DNA of 64,000 nt, taken from positions 1-64,000 of the forward strand of contig NZ_FOBD01000018.1 of NCBI RefSeq assembly GCF_900109515.1, written 5' to 3'. The translations under genes and the position numbers were made by a program. This document shows, in pieces, positions 47,555 through 57,688 of this stretch (positions within the stretch are counted from its first letter, which is position 1; each line of letters begins with the position of its first letter). Source of the DNA: Paenibacillus sp. OK003 (GTDB taxonomy: Bacteria; Bacillota; Bacilli; Paenibacillales; Paenibacillaceae). A model generated the notes under the pieces. That model had not been told where the DNA came from. It was given only the letters and a program-made list of their open reading frames with translations, and made no database searches.

Positions 47555-48586
47555 ATGACAAGCAGAACTAAAGATAAGAAGAAAAGAAGAAAAGGTCTAT
47601 ATATAACGCTCGTATCGCTCGTTGTTTTGTTAATCGGGGGCTATTTGTTTCGTCAGCAGCTTGCTGTAGCGGCCTTCGATCTGTTTCTCGCTGGTTCAGT
47701 TGAAGATCAATTGTCCCGTTCCTATGTGCCGCAGGAGGGCAACAATACGCCTGACCCGACAGTCTATCGCAAAGAACCGTTCTCGGTGTTGCTGCTAGGC
47801 TCAGACAAACGTGCTTATGAGAAAACGCGTGGGCGCTCAGACACGGTCATCTATGCCGTTGTTCGTCCGAAAGAATCCCGCGTACTCCTGGTCTCCATTC
47901 CTCGTGACACCTATGTGCAGATTGTTGGACGTGATGCCAACAAGGATGGCGAGGATGATTATGACAAGCTCGCGCATGCCTACGCCTTCGGTGGGGAGAA
48001 TATGTCTATCAATACGGTGGAGAAATTTCTCGATGCGGATGTGGGTTACTATGCAACGATTAACTTTGACGGGATCAAAAAAGTCGTTGATGCGCTTGGT
48101 GGCGTGAAGCTGCCGATTGATGAGGACATTGTGAACAAGAACCCTGAACATGTGCAATTCACAATAGAAGGCGGTAAGCCGATCTATGATGGTCAGGAAG
48201 CACTTTACTATGTAAGATACCGTGAGGATAGCGATTTTAATCGTACTAAGCGGCAGCAGATCTTCCTGAATGCGATGGCGAATGAGATGCTTAATCTGAA
48301 CGCCATCAGCAAAATTCCGGAATTGATTCAGATTATGGGAGACAGCTTCCAGACGGATATGCAGCCTTCCTTCATTATTGATCTGGCCAAGCAGGTACTG
48401 ACTCAGGAAAAACCGCAAATCTCAAGCTTCACTATTTTGGGCGAAGGGATGCGGAAAGACGGAATTTATTATGGCAAGGCAGATGAGAAAGACGTCCAAT
48501 ATGCCAAAGAGCTGATTAACAACTGGATGGATCAGTCGACCCCAGCCGGTGAAGTGATGATTCCTGACCGGCAGAAGATCGAGTAA
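47555..48586 (+). CDS. LytR-CpsA-Psr (LCP) family protein
   Basis: 343 aa. N-terminal membrane helix (~13-35) after a very basic start, then the LCP domain: VLLLGSDKRAYEKTRGRSDTVIYAVV, LVSIPRDTYVQIVG and YYVRYREDSDFNRTKRQQ with the Asp and Arg residues that bind polyprenyl phosphate. LCP enzymes attach teichoic acids or other glycopolymers to peptidoglycan. ATG at 47555 after AAGGA; an overlapping ATG at 47551 opens only 6 codons. Confidence 0.92.
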   Translation: MTSRTKDKKKRRKGLYITLVSLVVLLIGGYLFRQQLAVAAFDLFLAGSVEDQLSRSYVPQEGNNTPDPTVYRKEPFSVLLLGSDKRAYEKTRGRSDTVIYAVVRPKESRVLLVSIPRDTYVQIVGRDANKDGEDDYDKLAHAYAFGGENMSINTVEKFLDADVGYYATINFDGIKKVVDALGGVKLPIDEDIVNKNPEHVQFTIEGGKPIYDGQEALYYVRYREDSDFNRTKRQQIFLNAMANEMLNLNAISKIPELIQIMGDSFQTDMQPSFIIDLAKQVLTQEKPQISSFTILGEGMRKDGIYYGKADEKDVQYAKELINNWMDQSTPAGEVMIPDRQKIE

Positions 48587-48622
48587 CCAATTCCATACAG
48601 ACGTTATGTTTTAGACAAGGAT

Positions 48623-48658
48623 CAGCAGTGCGTTTATTGGCGGGCTGCTGTTTTTTTT
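48623..48658 (+). terminator. LCP gene terminator
   Basis: CAGCAG (48623-48628) pairs with CTGCTG (48645-48650), then T8. Confidence 0.75.
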
Positions 48659-48770
48659 ACTTTGTAGAAGGAATCCTTCCCTTTTGGAACATCTTGCGTT
48701 CTAATGCGTACTATGTAAGTTGAATGTAATAAGCTGAATGATGAAATTCACAAGGAGGATACGTAAGGGT

Positions 48771-49196
48771 ATGAACATCGCATTTTTTTTGCTGCCCAAA
48801 CAAGAAGTTACGTGCGTAACGTCGGATTCTACTCTGCGGCAAACGCTGGAACGGATGGAGTATCATCGGTTCACGGCGGTGCCCATTTTGAATAAGGAAG
48901 GCAAGTATATTGGCACGGTTACCGAAGGTGATCTGTTGTGGTATATGAAGAACGCCGAGGGAAAGATTACATTTGAAAACGCTTCAAAATTTCTGCTCAA
49001 AGACGTTCCACTTCGGCTGGATATCAAGCCGGTATCCATTGAAGCCAACATGGAGGATTTGATTAATCTGGCCAAAGTGCAGAACTTTGTGCCGGTTGTA
49101 GATGATATGGAGCGCTTCATTGGGATCGTAAGACGGAGTCAGATTATTGAGTATTGCGAAGGTATTGTAGCCAAGGAATCGATGAAAGTGAAGTAA
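48771..49196 (+). CDS. Two-CBS-domain protein
   Basis: 141 aa made only of a CBS pair: VTCVTSDSTLRQTLERMEYHRFTAVPILNKEGKYIGTVTEGDLLWYM (first) and PVSIEANMEDLINLAKVQNFVPVVDDMERFIGIVRRSQIIEYC (second). Stand-alone CBS proteins sense adenine nucleotides, including c-di-AMP in some Firmicutes; gdpP, which degrades c-di-AMP, is 1.5 kb downstream, so this is a reasonable but untested candidate receptor. ATG at 48771; AAGGAGG lies 12 bases upstream and TAAGGGT directly before it. Confidence 0.85.
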   Translation: MNIAFFLLPKQEVTCVTSDSTLRQTLERMEYHRFTAVPILNKEGKYIGTVTEGDLLWYMKNAEGKITFENASKFLLKDVPLRLDIKPVSIEANMEDLINLAKVQNFVPVVDDMERFIGIVRRSQIIEYCEGIVAKESMKVK

Positions 49197-49331
49197 GTAG
49201 AAATAAATTTCGATATTGTTGCAACAGCGTGGATAATCAAAGCCGTCCGGTATCATGTTAAACTTAAGAAGAGCTGAACAAGCGCGAACTTAAATGAATT
49301 TCTGACAAGATCAAATATGAATTCGTTGTAC

Positions 49332-49407
49332 GGGGTCCCCGCAAAGTACCTGAGATAAGTTTCGGAGGACTTCTCCGCTTTTTGGGGTAATTTTGCGGCC
49401 CCCCTTT
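49332..49407 (+). repeat. Hairpin-rich intergenic element, possible terminator
   Basis: CCGCAAA (49339-49345) pairs with TTTTGCGG across the element, extended by GGGG/CCCC outside and with an inner hairpin GGAG/CTCC; T5 follows at 49405-49409. It looks like a long terminator hairpin, and the pattern GGGTCCCCGCAAAG reminds me of sequences seen between genes in Paenibacillus, which I cannot verify here. The preceding 49197-49331 shows no gene. Confidence 0.55.
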
Positions 49408-49409
49408 TT

Positions 49410-49427
49410 ATGCTATAATGGAGAATA
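49410..49427 (+). promoter_or_regulatory. Promoter of the mazG-like/yybS/gdpP unit
   Basis: TGCTATAATGG is an extended -10 (TATAAT at 49413-49418) directly after the T run of the hairpin element; -35 elements at 15-17 bases would fall inside the hairpin arm (TTGCGG or TTTTGC), so it relies on the extended -10. Confidence 0.5.
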
Positions 49428-49460
49428 AAGCTTTTTCGGGGGAGAGTGACTTTCGCCAAT

Positions 49461-49763
49461 ATGCCTAAAGAACTGGATGTAGCCAAACGCGCTAAAGTGA
49501 TTGAATGGCTTAAAACTGAAGTACTTGATCAGGTATCCCGATTATTCAAAGCGTTATGGGAAGGCAGTACAACCCGAATCGGGGACAGTCTCGCCAGTTT
49601 GATGATGAGTAGTTACATATTGGGCCGCAGGCTCGGTATTCCTTTCAAGGATCTGGATGCACTGCTTGTTGAGAAATTGAAAAAGCATAAACAGGAAGGT
49701 CACCAATTGGAAGATTGGTACCAGGATATTTCCGCGCTAGAAGATCACATGCGTAAGAGGTGA
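49461..49763 (+). CDS. MazG-like family protein
   Basis: 100 aa: AKRAKVIEWLKTEVLDQVSRLFKALWEGSTTRIGDSLASLMMSSYILGRRLGIPF resembles the MazG-like family, all-helical proteins related to nucleotide pyrophosphohydrolases. The full EExxE metal-binding set of active MazG is not evident, so activity is doubtful. Start uncertain: GTG 49446 sits only one base after GGAGA, ATG 49461 is 16 bases away and is used here. It is followed by yybS with a 5-base gap. Confidence 0.75.
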   Translation: MPKELDVAKRAKVIEWLKTEVLDQVSRLFKALWEGSTTRIGDSLASLMMSSYILGRRLGIPFKDLDALLVEKLKKHKQEGHQLEDWYQDISALEDHMRKR

Positions 49764-49768
49764 ATTTG

Positions 49769-50680
49769 TTGAAATTTAGCTTTAAATCAGCTGTCTGGAG
49801 CGTAGTTTATCTGCTCTTGCTACTTTCGCTGTTAACTCCTTTATCGGTATTGGCCATATTTTTCATGATGATACCAGGAGTTATTTTGTTTGCTTCATTA
49901 CCGGTAAAATCATTTATATGGCATCTCGTCCCAGTGGCGATTATTTTGGTCATATTTAGTCCGATTTATTTGTTATTACTGCTTTTGTTCACCCTGCCCG
50001 CCATCGTCATGGGCAATGCGTACAAGAAAAAGAAATCGGCCCTGTTCGCCTTAATGGCCGGAAGTGGAGCCATGCTGGCCGAATATCTGTTGCTCCTGTT
50101 GATTGGAAGTGTAATCTTCCAGTTTGATCTGTCGAGTTATATTGATGATGTGGTCAGATTGACGATAGAACCGCTGACGAATACATCCAGTCAGATGGTA
50201 AATGGGTTTGTATGGACACCTGAAATGACTCAGGATGTTGCAAGACAGACGCAGCTCATGATTCCATTCGCCTTAGTGGTCACGTCTCTGGTCATGGCTC
50301 TAATCACACATCTCATTGCACGTCCGATTCTGAACGTTATGGGCGTGGTTGTTCCGAAATTTCCACCTGTGCGTGAATGGCGTATGCCGCGTGCCCTGAT
50401 CTGGTATTATTTCCTGGCATTGTTGTTCGAAGTGATATCCAGGCAGAGTGACGGAACGTACTGGACCATGATTGCCATGAACTTGTCGCCTCTAATCAAT
50501 TTGGGCTTCATGATTCAAGCCATCGGCTTCTTCTTCTTTCTCTCACATGCAAAGAAATGGAATCCGGTTGTACCGTATTTGCTGGCGGCGGCAGTCTTCT
50601 TCATTGGACCGCTGCGGATTATCGGGATTATCGATCTGGCGTTCCCGCTTCGCGAGGCAATATCGAAACCAAAACGATAG
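49769..50680 (+). CDS. YybS-family (DUF2232) membrane protein
   Basis: 303 aa, about eight hydrophobic segments across its length. Identified by topology and by its fixed place before gdpP and rplI, as yybS in B. subtilis. Function unknown; a small-molecule transport role has been suggested for DUF2232. Start TTG 49769 has AGAGGTGA at good distance; GTG 49760 overlaps that site. Confidence 0.85.
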   Translation: MKFSFKSAVWSVVYLLLLLSLLTPLSVLAIFFMMIPGVILFASLPVKSFIWHLVPVAIILVIFSPIYLLLLLLFTLPAIVMGNAYKKKKSALFALMAGSGAMLAEYLLLLLIGSVIFQFDLSSYIDDVVRLTIEPLTNTSSQMVNGFVWTPEMTQDVARQTQLMIPFALVVTSLVMALITHLIARPILNVMGVVVPKFPPVREWRMPRALIWYYFLALLFEVISRQSDGTYWTMIAMNLSPLINLGFMIQAIGFFFFLSHAKKWNPVVPYLLAAAVFFIGPLRIIGIIDLAFPLREAISKPKR

Positions 50681-50691
50681 GGTGATGAGTC

Positions 50692-52680
50692 ATGCCTAAA
50701 TTTCTGAAGAAACGCTGGCACGGCTACTATACCGTATGGGCGTTCATACTGCTGCTTCTGCTTGTTATGTTCGTGACCATCTACAACTGGACGCTTGGTT
50801 TGATTAGTCTGATACTGGCTTCGGCGCTGGGAATCGTCATGATTAAGGCGGAGCTCGCGTTCCGTCGTGAGCTTAACGACTACATTAATGGCCTTTCCAT
50901 TCGGATCAAGCGGATGGAGGGGGAAGCGGTCAGCATGCTCCCATTCGGTATTGTGCTGTACAGCGAAGATCGTACCGTAGAGTGGCATAATCGCTTCGTC
51001 GCGGACATGTTCCAAGAGAAGACGATGGTAGGCAATCCGCTGCAAAATTTATTTCCCAAACTTCCTCAACCGAAGGAGAGAAAAGATGGGACCAAGGAGC
51101 CGTCCAAGGAACTTCATGACGAATTCCAACTGGATGATCGATATTACGGAGTCATCCATAACCCGCAGGAGCGGTATGTATATGTTTACGAGATTACGGA
51201 ACTCGCCATTCTTCGTGATAAATATGAGAATGAACGCATGGCACTGGGCATTCTGGTTCTCGATAACCTGGACGAAGCAGCCCAGGGTATGGACGACCAG
51301 CAACGGACTGCACTGATCGCCCGCGTAACAAGTGAGATCACGTCCTGGGCGAAGCGGTATGAGGTATACCTGCGCCGCCTGTCCTCTGATCGTTATCTCA
51401 TGATGCTGAATTATAAGTCTTTGCAGGAACTGGAGCAGAGCCGATTTGTCATTCTGGATGAAGTCCGGGAGATGACGGCTGATCTTAAGGTGCCGATGAC
51501 ACTAAGTGTGGGACTGGCATTTGGTTCGGATACCATCAGTGAGATGGGAGAACTGGCTCAGTCCAGTCTGGATATGGCACTTGGCCGCGGTGGTGACCAA
51601 GCTGCCGTCAAATCTGGACAGCGGTTGTCCTTTTACGGTGGGAAATCCAACGCAGTGGAGAAACGTACTCGGGTAAGAGCTCGGGTTATCGCCCATGCAT
51701 TGCGTGATCTGATGCAGGAGAGCGACCGAGTGATTATCATGGGTCACAAAATGCCTGATATGGATGCGATTGGCGCGTCTATTGGGGTATGGAAAGCGGC
51801 GAGTCTATACAATGTGGAGGCACGAATTGTGCTAGATGGGCCCAACCCTTCCATTGAACGCATGATGGAACAGGTGAATAAGGATGAGAAGCTGTCCAAA
51901 GCTTTTGTGTCGCCGGAACAGGCTACCCAGATGATGACGGAGCATACGCTGCTTGTTGTTGTCGATACACATAAGGCATCCATGACAATGGAGCCGAAGC
52001 TGGTTCAATCCGCTACGCGTGTCGTGGTTGTGGATCATCACCGTCGGGGTGAAGAATTCATTAACGATGCAGTGCTGATCTATCTCGAACCCTATGCATC
52101 ATCGGCAGCAGAGCTGGTAACTGAGCTTCTTCAGTATATTCATGACAAGGTACAATTCACTCCGCTGGAAGCGACGGCGTTATTAGCCGGAATTACGGTG
52201 GATACGAAGCATTTTGCACTTCACACGGGATCGAGAACGTTTGAAGCGGCAGGCTTCCTTCGTCGCAGTGGCGCAGACACCATTATGATCCAGCGGCTGA
52301 TGAAAGAAGATCTTTCAGAATATATTGCTAAGGCAGAAATCATAAAGCATGCTAAAATGGTATACGGGAACATTGCGCTGGCGGTCACGGACCCTGGCAA
52401 CAAGATTCCACAGATGATGATCGCCCAAGTGGCGGACACATTGCTTAATATGACCGACGTGATCGCTTCATTTGTCATTAGTGAACGACCGGATGGACTG
52501 ATTGGAATCAGCGCGAGATCGCTGGGGCGCATGAATGTTCAGGTGGTCATGGAACGACTGGGCGGTGGCGGACATTTGACGAATGCTGCCGTGCAGCTTG
52601 AAGGAACGCTTGGAGAGGCGGAAAAACGGCTGACGAACGTACTGGCTGAAATCGAAAAGGAAGAGGGTTTGTTCGAATGA
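50692..52680 (+). CDS. gdpP: Cyclic-di-AMP phosphodiesterase GdpP
   Basis: 662 aa. Two membrane helices (~15-55), a PAS domain (~85-150), a degenerate GGDEF domain (~170-300, no GGDEF motif) and a DHH-DHHA1 phosphodiesterase (~340-660) with HKMPDMDAIG, VVVDTHK, VVDHHRRGEEF and the GGGGH motif. It breaks down c-di-AMP and thereby affects osmotic balance and beta-lactam tolerance. ATG at 50692; it overlaps rplI by 4 bases (ATGA). Confidence 0.95.
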   Translation: MPKFLKKRWHGYYTVWAFILLLLLVMFVTIYNWTLGLISLILASALGIVMIKAELAFRRELNDYINGLSIRIKRMEGEAVSMLPFGIVLYSEDRTVEWHNRFVADMFQEKTMVGNPLQNLFPKLPQPKERKDGTKEPSKELHDEFQLDDRYYGVIHNPQERYVYVYEITELAILRDKYENERMALGILVLDNLDEAAQGMDDQQRTALIARVTSEITSWAKRYEVYLRRLSSDRYLMMLNYKSLQELEQSRFVILDEVREMTADLKVPMTLSVGLAFGSDTISEMGELAQSSLDMALGRGGDQAAVKSGQRLSFYGGKSNAVEKRTRVRARVIAHALRDLMQESDRVIIMGHKMPDMDAIGASIGVWKAASLYNVEARIVLDGPNPSIERMMEQVNKDEKLSKAFVSPEQATQMMTEHTLLVVVDTHKASMTMEPKLVQSATRVVVVDHHRRGEEFINDAVLIYLEPYASSAAELVTELLQYIHDKVQFTPLEATALLAGITVDTKHFALHTGSRTFEAAGFLRRSGADTIMIQRLMKEDLSEYIAKAEIIKHAKMVYGNIALAVTDPGNKIPQMMIAQVADTLLNMTDVIASFVISERPDGLIGISARSLGRMNVQVVMERLGGGGHLTNAAVQLEGTLGEAEKRLTNVLAEIEKEEGLFE

Positions 52681-53120
52681 AAGTCATTTTTATAAAAGAT
52701 ATGAAGGGTCAAGGCAAAAAAGGACAAGTGAAGGAAGTGTCCGAGGGATACGCACAGAACTTCCTTCTGCCACGGGGAATTGCACGTCCAGCAACAGACG
52801 GAAACATGAAAACACTGGACAACCAGAAGGCAGCGGAAGACAGACGTAAGCAGGAAGAGAAAGCAGAAGCGGAAGCTCTGGCTAAGAAGCTGGAAGCTGA
52901 AGTGACTGAACTGAAAGCAAAATCCGGCGAAGGTGGCCGTTTGTTTGGTGCAATTACGAGCAAACAAATCGCAGAAGCTCTGGCAACGAAAGGTCTGAAA
53001 GTCGACAAACGCAAAATTGAACTGGACGAGCCTATTCGCACACTCGGCGTAACGCAAGTCACCGTCAAGGTTCACCCTGAAGTGAAGGCTACCTTGAAGG
53101 TACAGGTAACGGAGGAGTAA
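52677..53120 (+). CDS. rplI: 50S ribosomal protein L9
   Basis: 147 aa: MKVIFIKDMKGQGKKGQVKEVSEGYAQNFLLPRGIA is the conserved N-domain, followed by the long central helix and a C-domain (GGRLFGAITSKQIAEAL). Starts inside the gdpP stop; the helicase gene begins one base after its stop codon. Confidence 0.97.
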   Translation: MKVIFIKDMKGQGKKGQVKEVSEGYAQNFLLPRGIARPATDGNMKTLDNQKAAEDRRKQEEKAEAEALAKKLEAEVTELKAKSGEGGRLFGAITSKQIAEALATKGLKVDKRKIELDEPIRTLGVTQVTVKVHPEVKATLKVQVTEE

Positions 53121-53121
53121 G

Positions 53122-54483
53122 ATGGGCGGCGAAATGTTATTCGACCGGATTCCCCCACAGAACCTGGAAGCCGAACAGGCCGTGCTGGGTGCAATCCTGT
53201 TGCAGGGCGAAGCCCTGATTACAGCGATGGAACGGGTGCAAACCGAGGATTTCTATGATAAACCCCATCAATTAATTTTTGAAGCGATGATCCAGCTTGG
53301 CGAGGGAAATCAACCGATTGACCTCGTAACACTGACTTCGCTGCTGAAGGACAAAGGCGAGCTCGAGGACATCGGCGGCGTCAGTTATCTGGCGAAGCTG
53401 GCTCATGGTGTTCCGACTGCCGCAAACGTGGATTATTACGCTCAGATTATTGAAGAAAAATCCATGCTGCGTCGCCTGATTCGTACGGCTACGCAAATTG
53501 TGAGTGAAGGATACACGGGCGGTGAGGATGTCGCGGCTATGCTTGGAGAAGCAGAGCGGCGCATTCTGGAGATTTCCAACCGACGTTCCAGTAGTGGCTT
53601 TATAGCCATTCAGGACGTACTGATGGAAGTGTTCGACCGTGTGGAGACGCTGCATCAGAACCGGGGAACGACGACCGGCATTCCGTCAGGGTTCATCGAT
53701 CTGGACAAGATGACCGCCGGATTCCAGCGGAGTGACTTGATTATTGTAGCGGCACGTCCATCTGTAGGTAAGACCGCCTTCGCCCTGAATATCGCTCAGA
53801 ATGTAGCCATTCGTGCGCAGGAGACGGTTGCGATATTCAGTCTCGAGATGTCAGCCGCACAGCTCGTACAGCGTATGATCTGTGCAGAGGCCAATCTGGA
53901 TGCGGGTGTCATGCGTATGGGTGACTTCAAAGGTGATGAAGATTGGCAGAAGCTGACGATGGGCATTGCAGCCTTGAATGAAGCTAATATCTACATTGAC
54001 GATACGCCAGGGATCACCGTAGCTGACATTCGTGCGAAATGCCGTCGTCTCAAGAAAGAGAAAGGCCTTGGCATGATTCTGATCGACTACCTTCAACTGA
54101 TTAGTGGACGTGGTAAAGCCGGCGAGAACCGTCAACAAGAGGTATCCGAGATTTCGCGTACATTGAAACAGATTGGTCGGGAATTGGAAGTTCCGGTTAT
54201 TGCCTTGTCTCAGCTGAGCCGGGGTGTAGAGCAGCGTCAGGATAAACGTCCGATGATGAGTGACTTGCGGGAATCGGGTTCGATCGAGCAAGATGCCGAC
54301 ATCGTAGCGTTCCTGTACCGGGATGACTACTATAACCAGGAGACCGAGAAGAAAAACATTATCGAGATTATTATCGCCAAACAGCGTAATGGTCCGGTAG
54401 GCACGGTGGAACTGGTCTTCCTGAAAAACTTTAATAAATTCGTTAACTACGAGCGGGCACATAATGATGCCTTTGCCATGTAG
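53122..54483 (+). CDS. dnaB: Replicative DNA helicase (DnaB; DnaC in Bacillus naming)
   Basis: 453 aa hexameric helicase of the fork. N-domain with PPQNLEAEQAVLGAILL; RecA-like C-domain with Walker A ARPSVGKTAFALN, MILIDYLQLI and LSQLSRGVEQRQDKRPMMSDLRESGSIEQDAD. No intein. ATG at 53122 is 6 bases after GGAGG. A hairpin GGGACAG/CTGTCCC (54485-54530) directly follows but lacks a T run. Confidence 0.97.
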   Translation: MGGEMLFDRIPPQNLEAEQAVLGAILLQGEALITAMERVQTEDFYDKPHQLIFEAMIQLGEGNQPIDLVTLTSLLKDKGELEDIGGVSYLAKLAHGVPTAANVDYYAQIIEEKSMLRRLIRTATQIVSEGYTGGEDVAAMLGEAERRILEISNRRSSSGFIAIQDVLMEVFDRVETLHQNRGTTTGIPSGFIDLDKMTAGFQRSDLIIVAARPSVGKTAFALNIAQNVAIRAQETVAIFSLEMSAAQLVQRMICAEANLDAGVMRMGDFKGDEDWQKLTMGIAALNEANIYIDDTPGITVADIRAKCRRLKKEKGLGMILIDYLQLISGRGKAGENRQQEVSEISRTLKQIGRELEVPVIALSQLSRGVEQRQDKRPMMSDLRESGSIEQDADIVAFLYRDDYYNQETEKKNIIEIIIAKQRNGPVGTVELVFLKNFNKFVNYERAHNDAFAM

Positions 54484-54612
54484 GGGACAGGCACAGACTG
54501 CTTCGATCAGGAAGTGAAATCGTCTGTCCCGGCATCAACCATTAGATCATAAGCACTCATCAAATACGTTGTGAATACGACATATAGCGTTGGATCTGAA
54601 CGCGTAGCGTAT

Positions 54613-54661
54613 AACCGGGGTTAGCCGTCAAGCAAGATTTGACTGGCTTCGCCGGTTTTTT
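54613..54661 (+). terminator. Terminator between the helicase gene and purA
   Basis: Nested pairing AACCGG/CCGGTT (54613-54618, 54652-54657), AGCC/GGCT and GTCAA/TTGAC, followed by T6. Confidence 0.85.
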
Positions 54662-54679
54662 GCGTCGCAATATGGAGTC

Positions 54680-54724
54680 AATTCCGAACATTAGAGTTGG
54701 AGGATATATAATTGTTCGCCATTT
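54680..54724. promoter_or_regulatory. PurR box pair upstream of purA
   Basis: AATTCCGAACATTA (54680-54693) fits the PurBox consensus AWWWCCGAACWWT; an inverted second box (complement AAATGGCGAACAAT) is at 54711-54724, 17 bases on. The pair ends 3 bases before the -35, as in PurR-repressed genes of B. subtilis. Confidence 0.85.
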
Positions 54725-54727
54725 GAT

Positions 54728-54756
54728 TTGACTTTGAAAAAAGGGACTGTTACACT
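54728..54756 (+). promoter_or_regulatory. purA promoter
   Basis: TTGACT (54728-54733), 17 bases, TACACT (54751-54756). Confidence 0.75.
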
Positions 54757-54762
54757 AGTACT

Positions 54763-56214
<1,452 letters not shown>

Positions 56215-56289
56215 GCAGCTAAGTTAACTCAACTCGGCAATACGAAGTAAACGTTCATCCAAATAATATGCCTATATGGCATCATAGAG

Positions 56290-56328
56290 CCCCAGTTATC
56301 GCTTAAATAGCGATGTCTGGGGTTTTTC
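56290..56328 (+). terminator. purA terminator
   Basis: CCCCAG/CTGGGG (56290-56295, 56317-56322) with inner ATCGCT/AGCGAT, then T5. Confidence 0.9.
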
Positions 56329-56442
56329 GCACGCCTCCCTGATATAATCCCCAAATTTCCGTCAATACTGGTTAACAGTAGACTCATAGATCCTGAACAT
56401 CGAATGTGATATGGGGTCGGAAAACGGAGGGAGAGAACGGGA

Positions 56443-57228
56443 ATGAAGTTGCTTCAAGGGTTCATTAAAATATTGCTTACCGTGATGCTGGTCAGTTCAC
56501 TGACCCTGCTGACAACCGGATTAATCGTTCAGTCATATGTAAAATCGCTGCTGGCGAGTTTCAATATTCAGTGGGAAGGCCAGCCTATGGGGTTAACGGC
56601 CATGTTTCAGGGTGCATTAGGTGGTAAGTCCAGTGAAGAGAAGAAACCGGGAACGGGCACGACAGATCAGCCAGCAGGAGCGGAGGAGGAGCACGTTCCA
56701 GAAGATGCGATATCTGTCATGGGCAATGGAACAGAAAGCGGAGAAACAGGGGCGAATACAGGCAACAGCTCAGGACAGGATACGGGATCAGACAAAGGTC
56801 AAGGAGCAGGCTCAGGAACGGGCTCTTCTGCTACGGGATCTAGCCCAGGGGGCAGCTCAGGCACGGGAACAGACGCAGATGCTGGCACAAATGCGGGTAC
56901 CGATTCTGGGACAACGCCTGGCAACAGTACAGCATCCGGCAACGGATCAGGTACGAACTCCACGGGTACGGGTTCTTCAGGGAATGATGAGATTGTAGTA
57001 TCTCCAGATGACATTACAGGTAAGAAGGACAAGCTGCCGTTGGAGGAAAAAGAAAAGATTTTCAGTCTGCTGATGAACAAGCTGCCCCAGAAAGAGATGC
57101 AGCAAATCTCAGGCGCTATGGAAGGTGGCCTGACTGAGCAGGAGCTGCACGATATTGAGCAGGTGATCTCCAAGTATCTGACGAGCGAAGAATACGATAA
57201 TCTGATGGAAGTCCTTCAGGCGGAATAA
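56443..57228 (+). CDS. Unrecognised membrane-anchored protein with Gly/Ser/Thr-rich linker
   Basis: 261 aa. A hydrophobic segment near residues 8-30 (signal anchor), a short region with Met and Gln, a low-complexity linker of Gly, Ser, Thr, Asn and Asp (~65-185), and a helical C-terminal domain (~190-261: DKLPLEEKEKIFSLLMNKLPQKEMQQISGAMEGGLTEQELHDIEQVISKYLTSEEYDNLMEVLQ). The C-part is the only conserved-looking piece. I recognise no family. It lies between purA and the WalR-linked M23 peptidase, so a cell-envelope role is a guess. ATG at 56443 has GGAGGGAGAG upstream. Confidence 0.75.
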   Translation: MKLLQGFIKILLTVMLVSSLTLLTTGLIVQSYVKSLLASFNIQWEGQPMGLTAMFQGALGGKSSEEKKPGTGTTDQPAGAEEEHVPEDAISVMGNGTESGETGANTGNSSGQDTGSDKGQGAGSGTGSSATGSSPGGSSGTGTDADAGTNAGTDSGTTPGNSTASGNGSGTNSTGTGSSGNDEIVVSPDDITGKKDKLPLEEKEKIFSLLMNKLPQKEMQQISGAMEGGLTEQELHDIEQVISKYLTSEEYDNLMEVLQAE

Positions 57229-57277
57229 ACATACAATCCAAACTATATGAGGCACTCTATAGCAAGAGTTTAACGAA

Positions 57278-57324
57278 ATCCCTCCCAAGAGATGATCTGG
57301 CGAGGGATATTCGATTTGTATTTT
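57278..57324 (+). terminator. Probable terminator after the unrecognised gene
   Basis: ATCCCTC (57278-57284) pairs with GAGGGAT (57302-57308); the T-rich part (GTATTTTTATG) comes 10 bases later, so it is weaker than others here. Confidence 0.5.
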
Positions 57325-57496
57325 TATGAAAAAGAAAACACATTTCGGTGGGTCTTAGAACCTAGTCTTAAAAAATGATGAAAAGTACATAGTATACCTG
57401 AAGTAGAGGCGATATGGGGAAGAATATTGATCTGCCATCTTATGGATAATACAGGGAAACCAAGCGTGGCGCGGCTTTGCGCTATGACGTGTACAG

Positions 57497-57526
57497 TTGA
57501 AATGAGTGTAAAACCTGTGTTAAAGT
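57497..57526 (+). promoter_or_regulatory. WalR box in the M23 peptidase promoter
   Basis: TGTAAA (57507-57512), 5 bases, TGTTAA (57518-57523) is a full match to the WalR/YycF direct repeat. It overlaps a candidate promoter TTGAAA (57497-57502), 18 bases, TAAAGT (57521-57526). walR itself is 2 kb downstream. The gene starts 165 bases later. Confidence 0.75.
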
Positions 57527-57688
57527 ATACGGGTGTGATAAAAGGTTAAAATTTTGACACTTTTATGTGCGCAGCTAAAGTCCTGATTTGCGGACACCCG
57601 AATACAAATATCGACAAGCATGGGACAGACACAATGGGTGATGTCTTGACAGAAATGCGAACTGAGAAGTGCTGAAAAGGAGAGAATC

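Noticed and set aside
56740-56990. Tandem DNA repeat in the Gly/Ser/Thr-rich coding region
   Set aside because: The amino acids are repetitive, but the codons vary and there is no fixed repeat unit.
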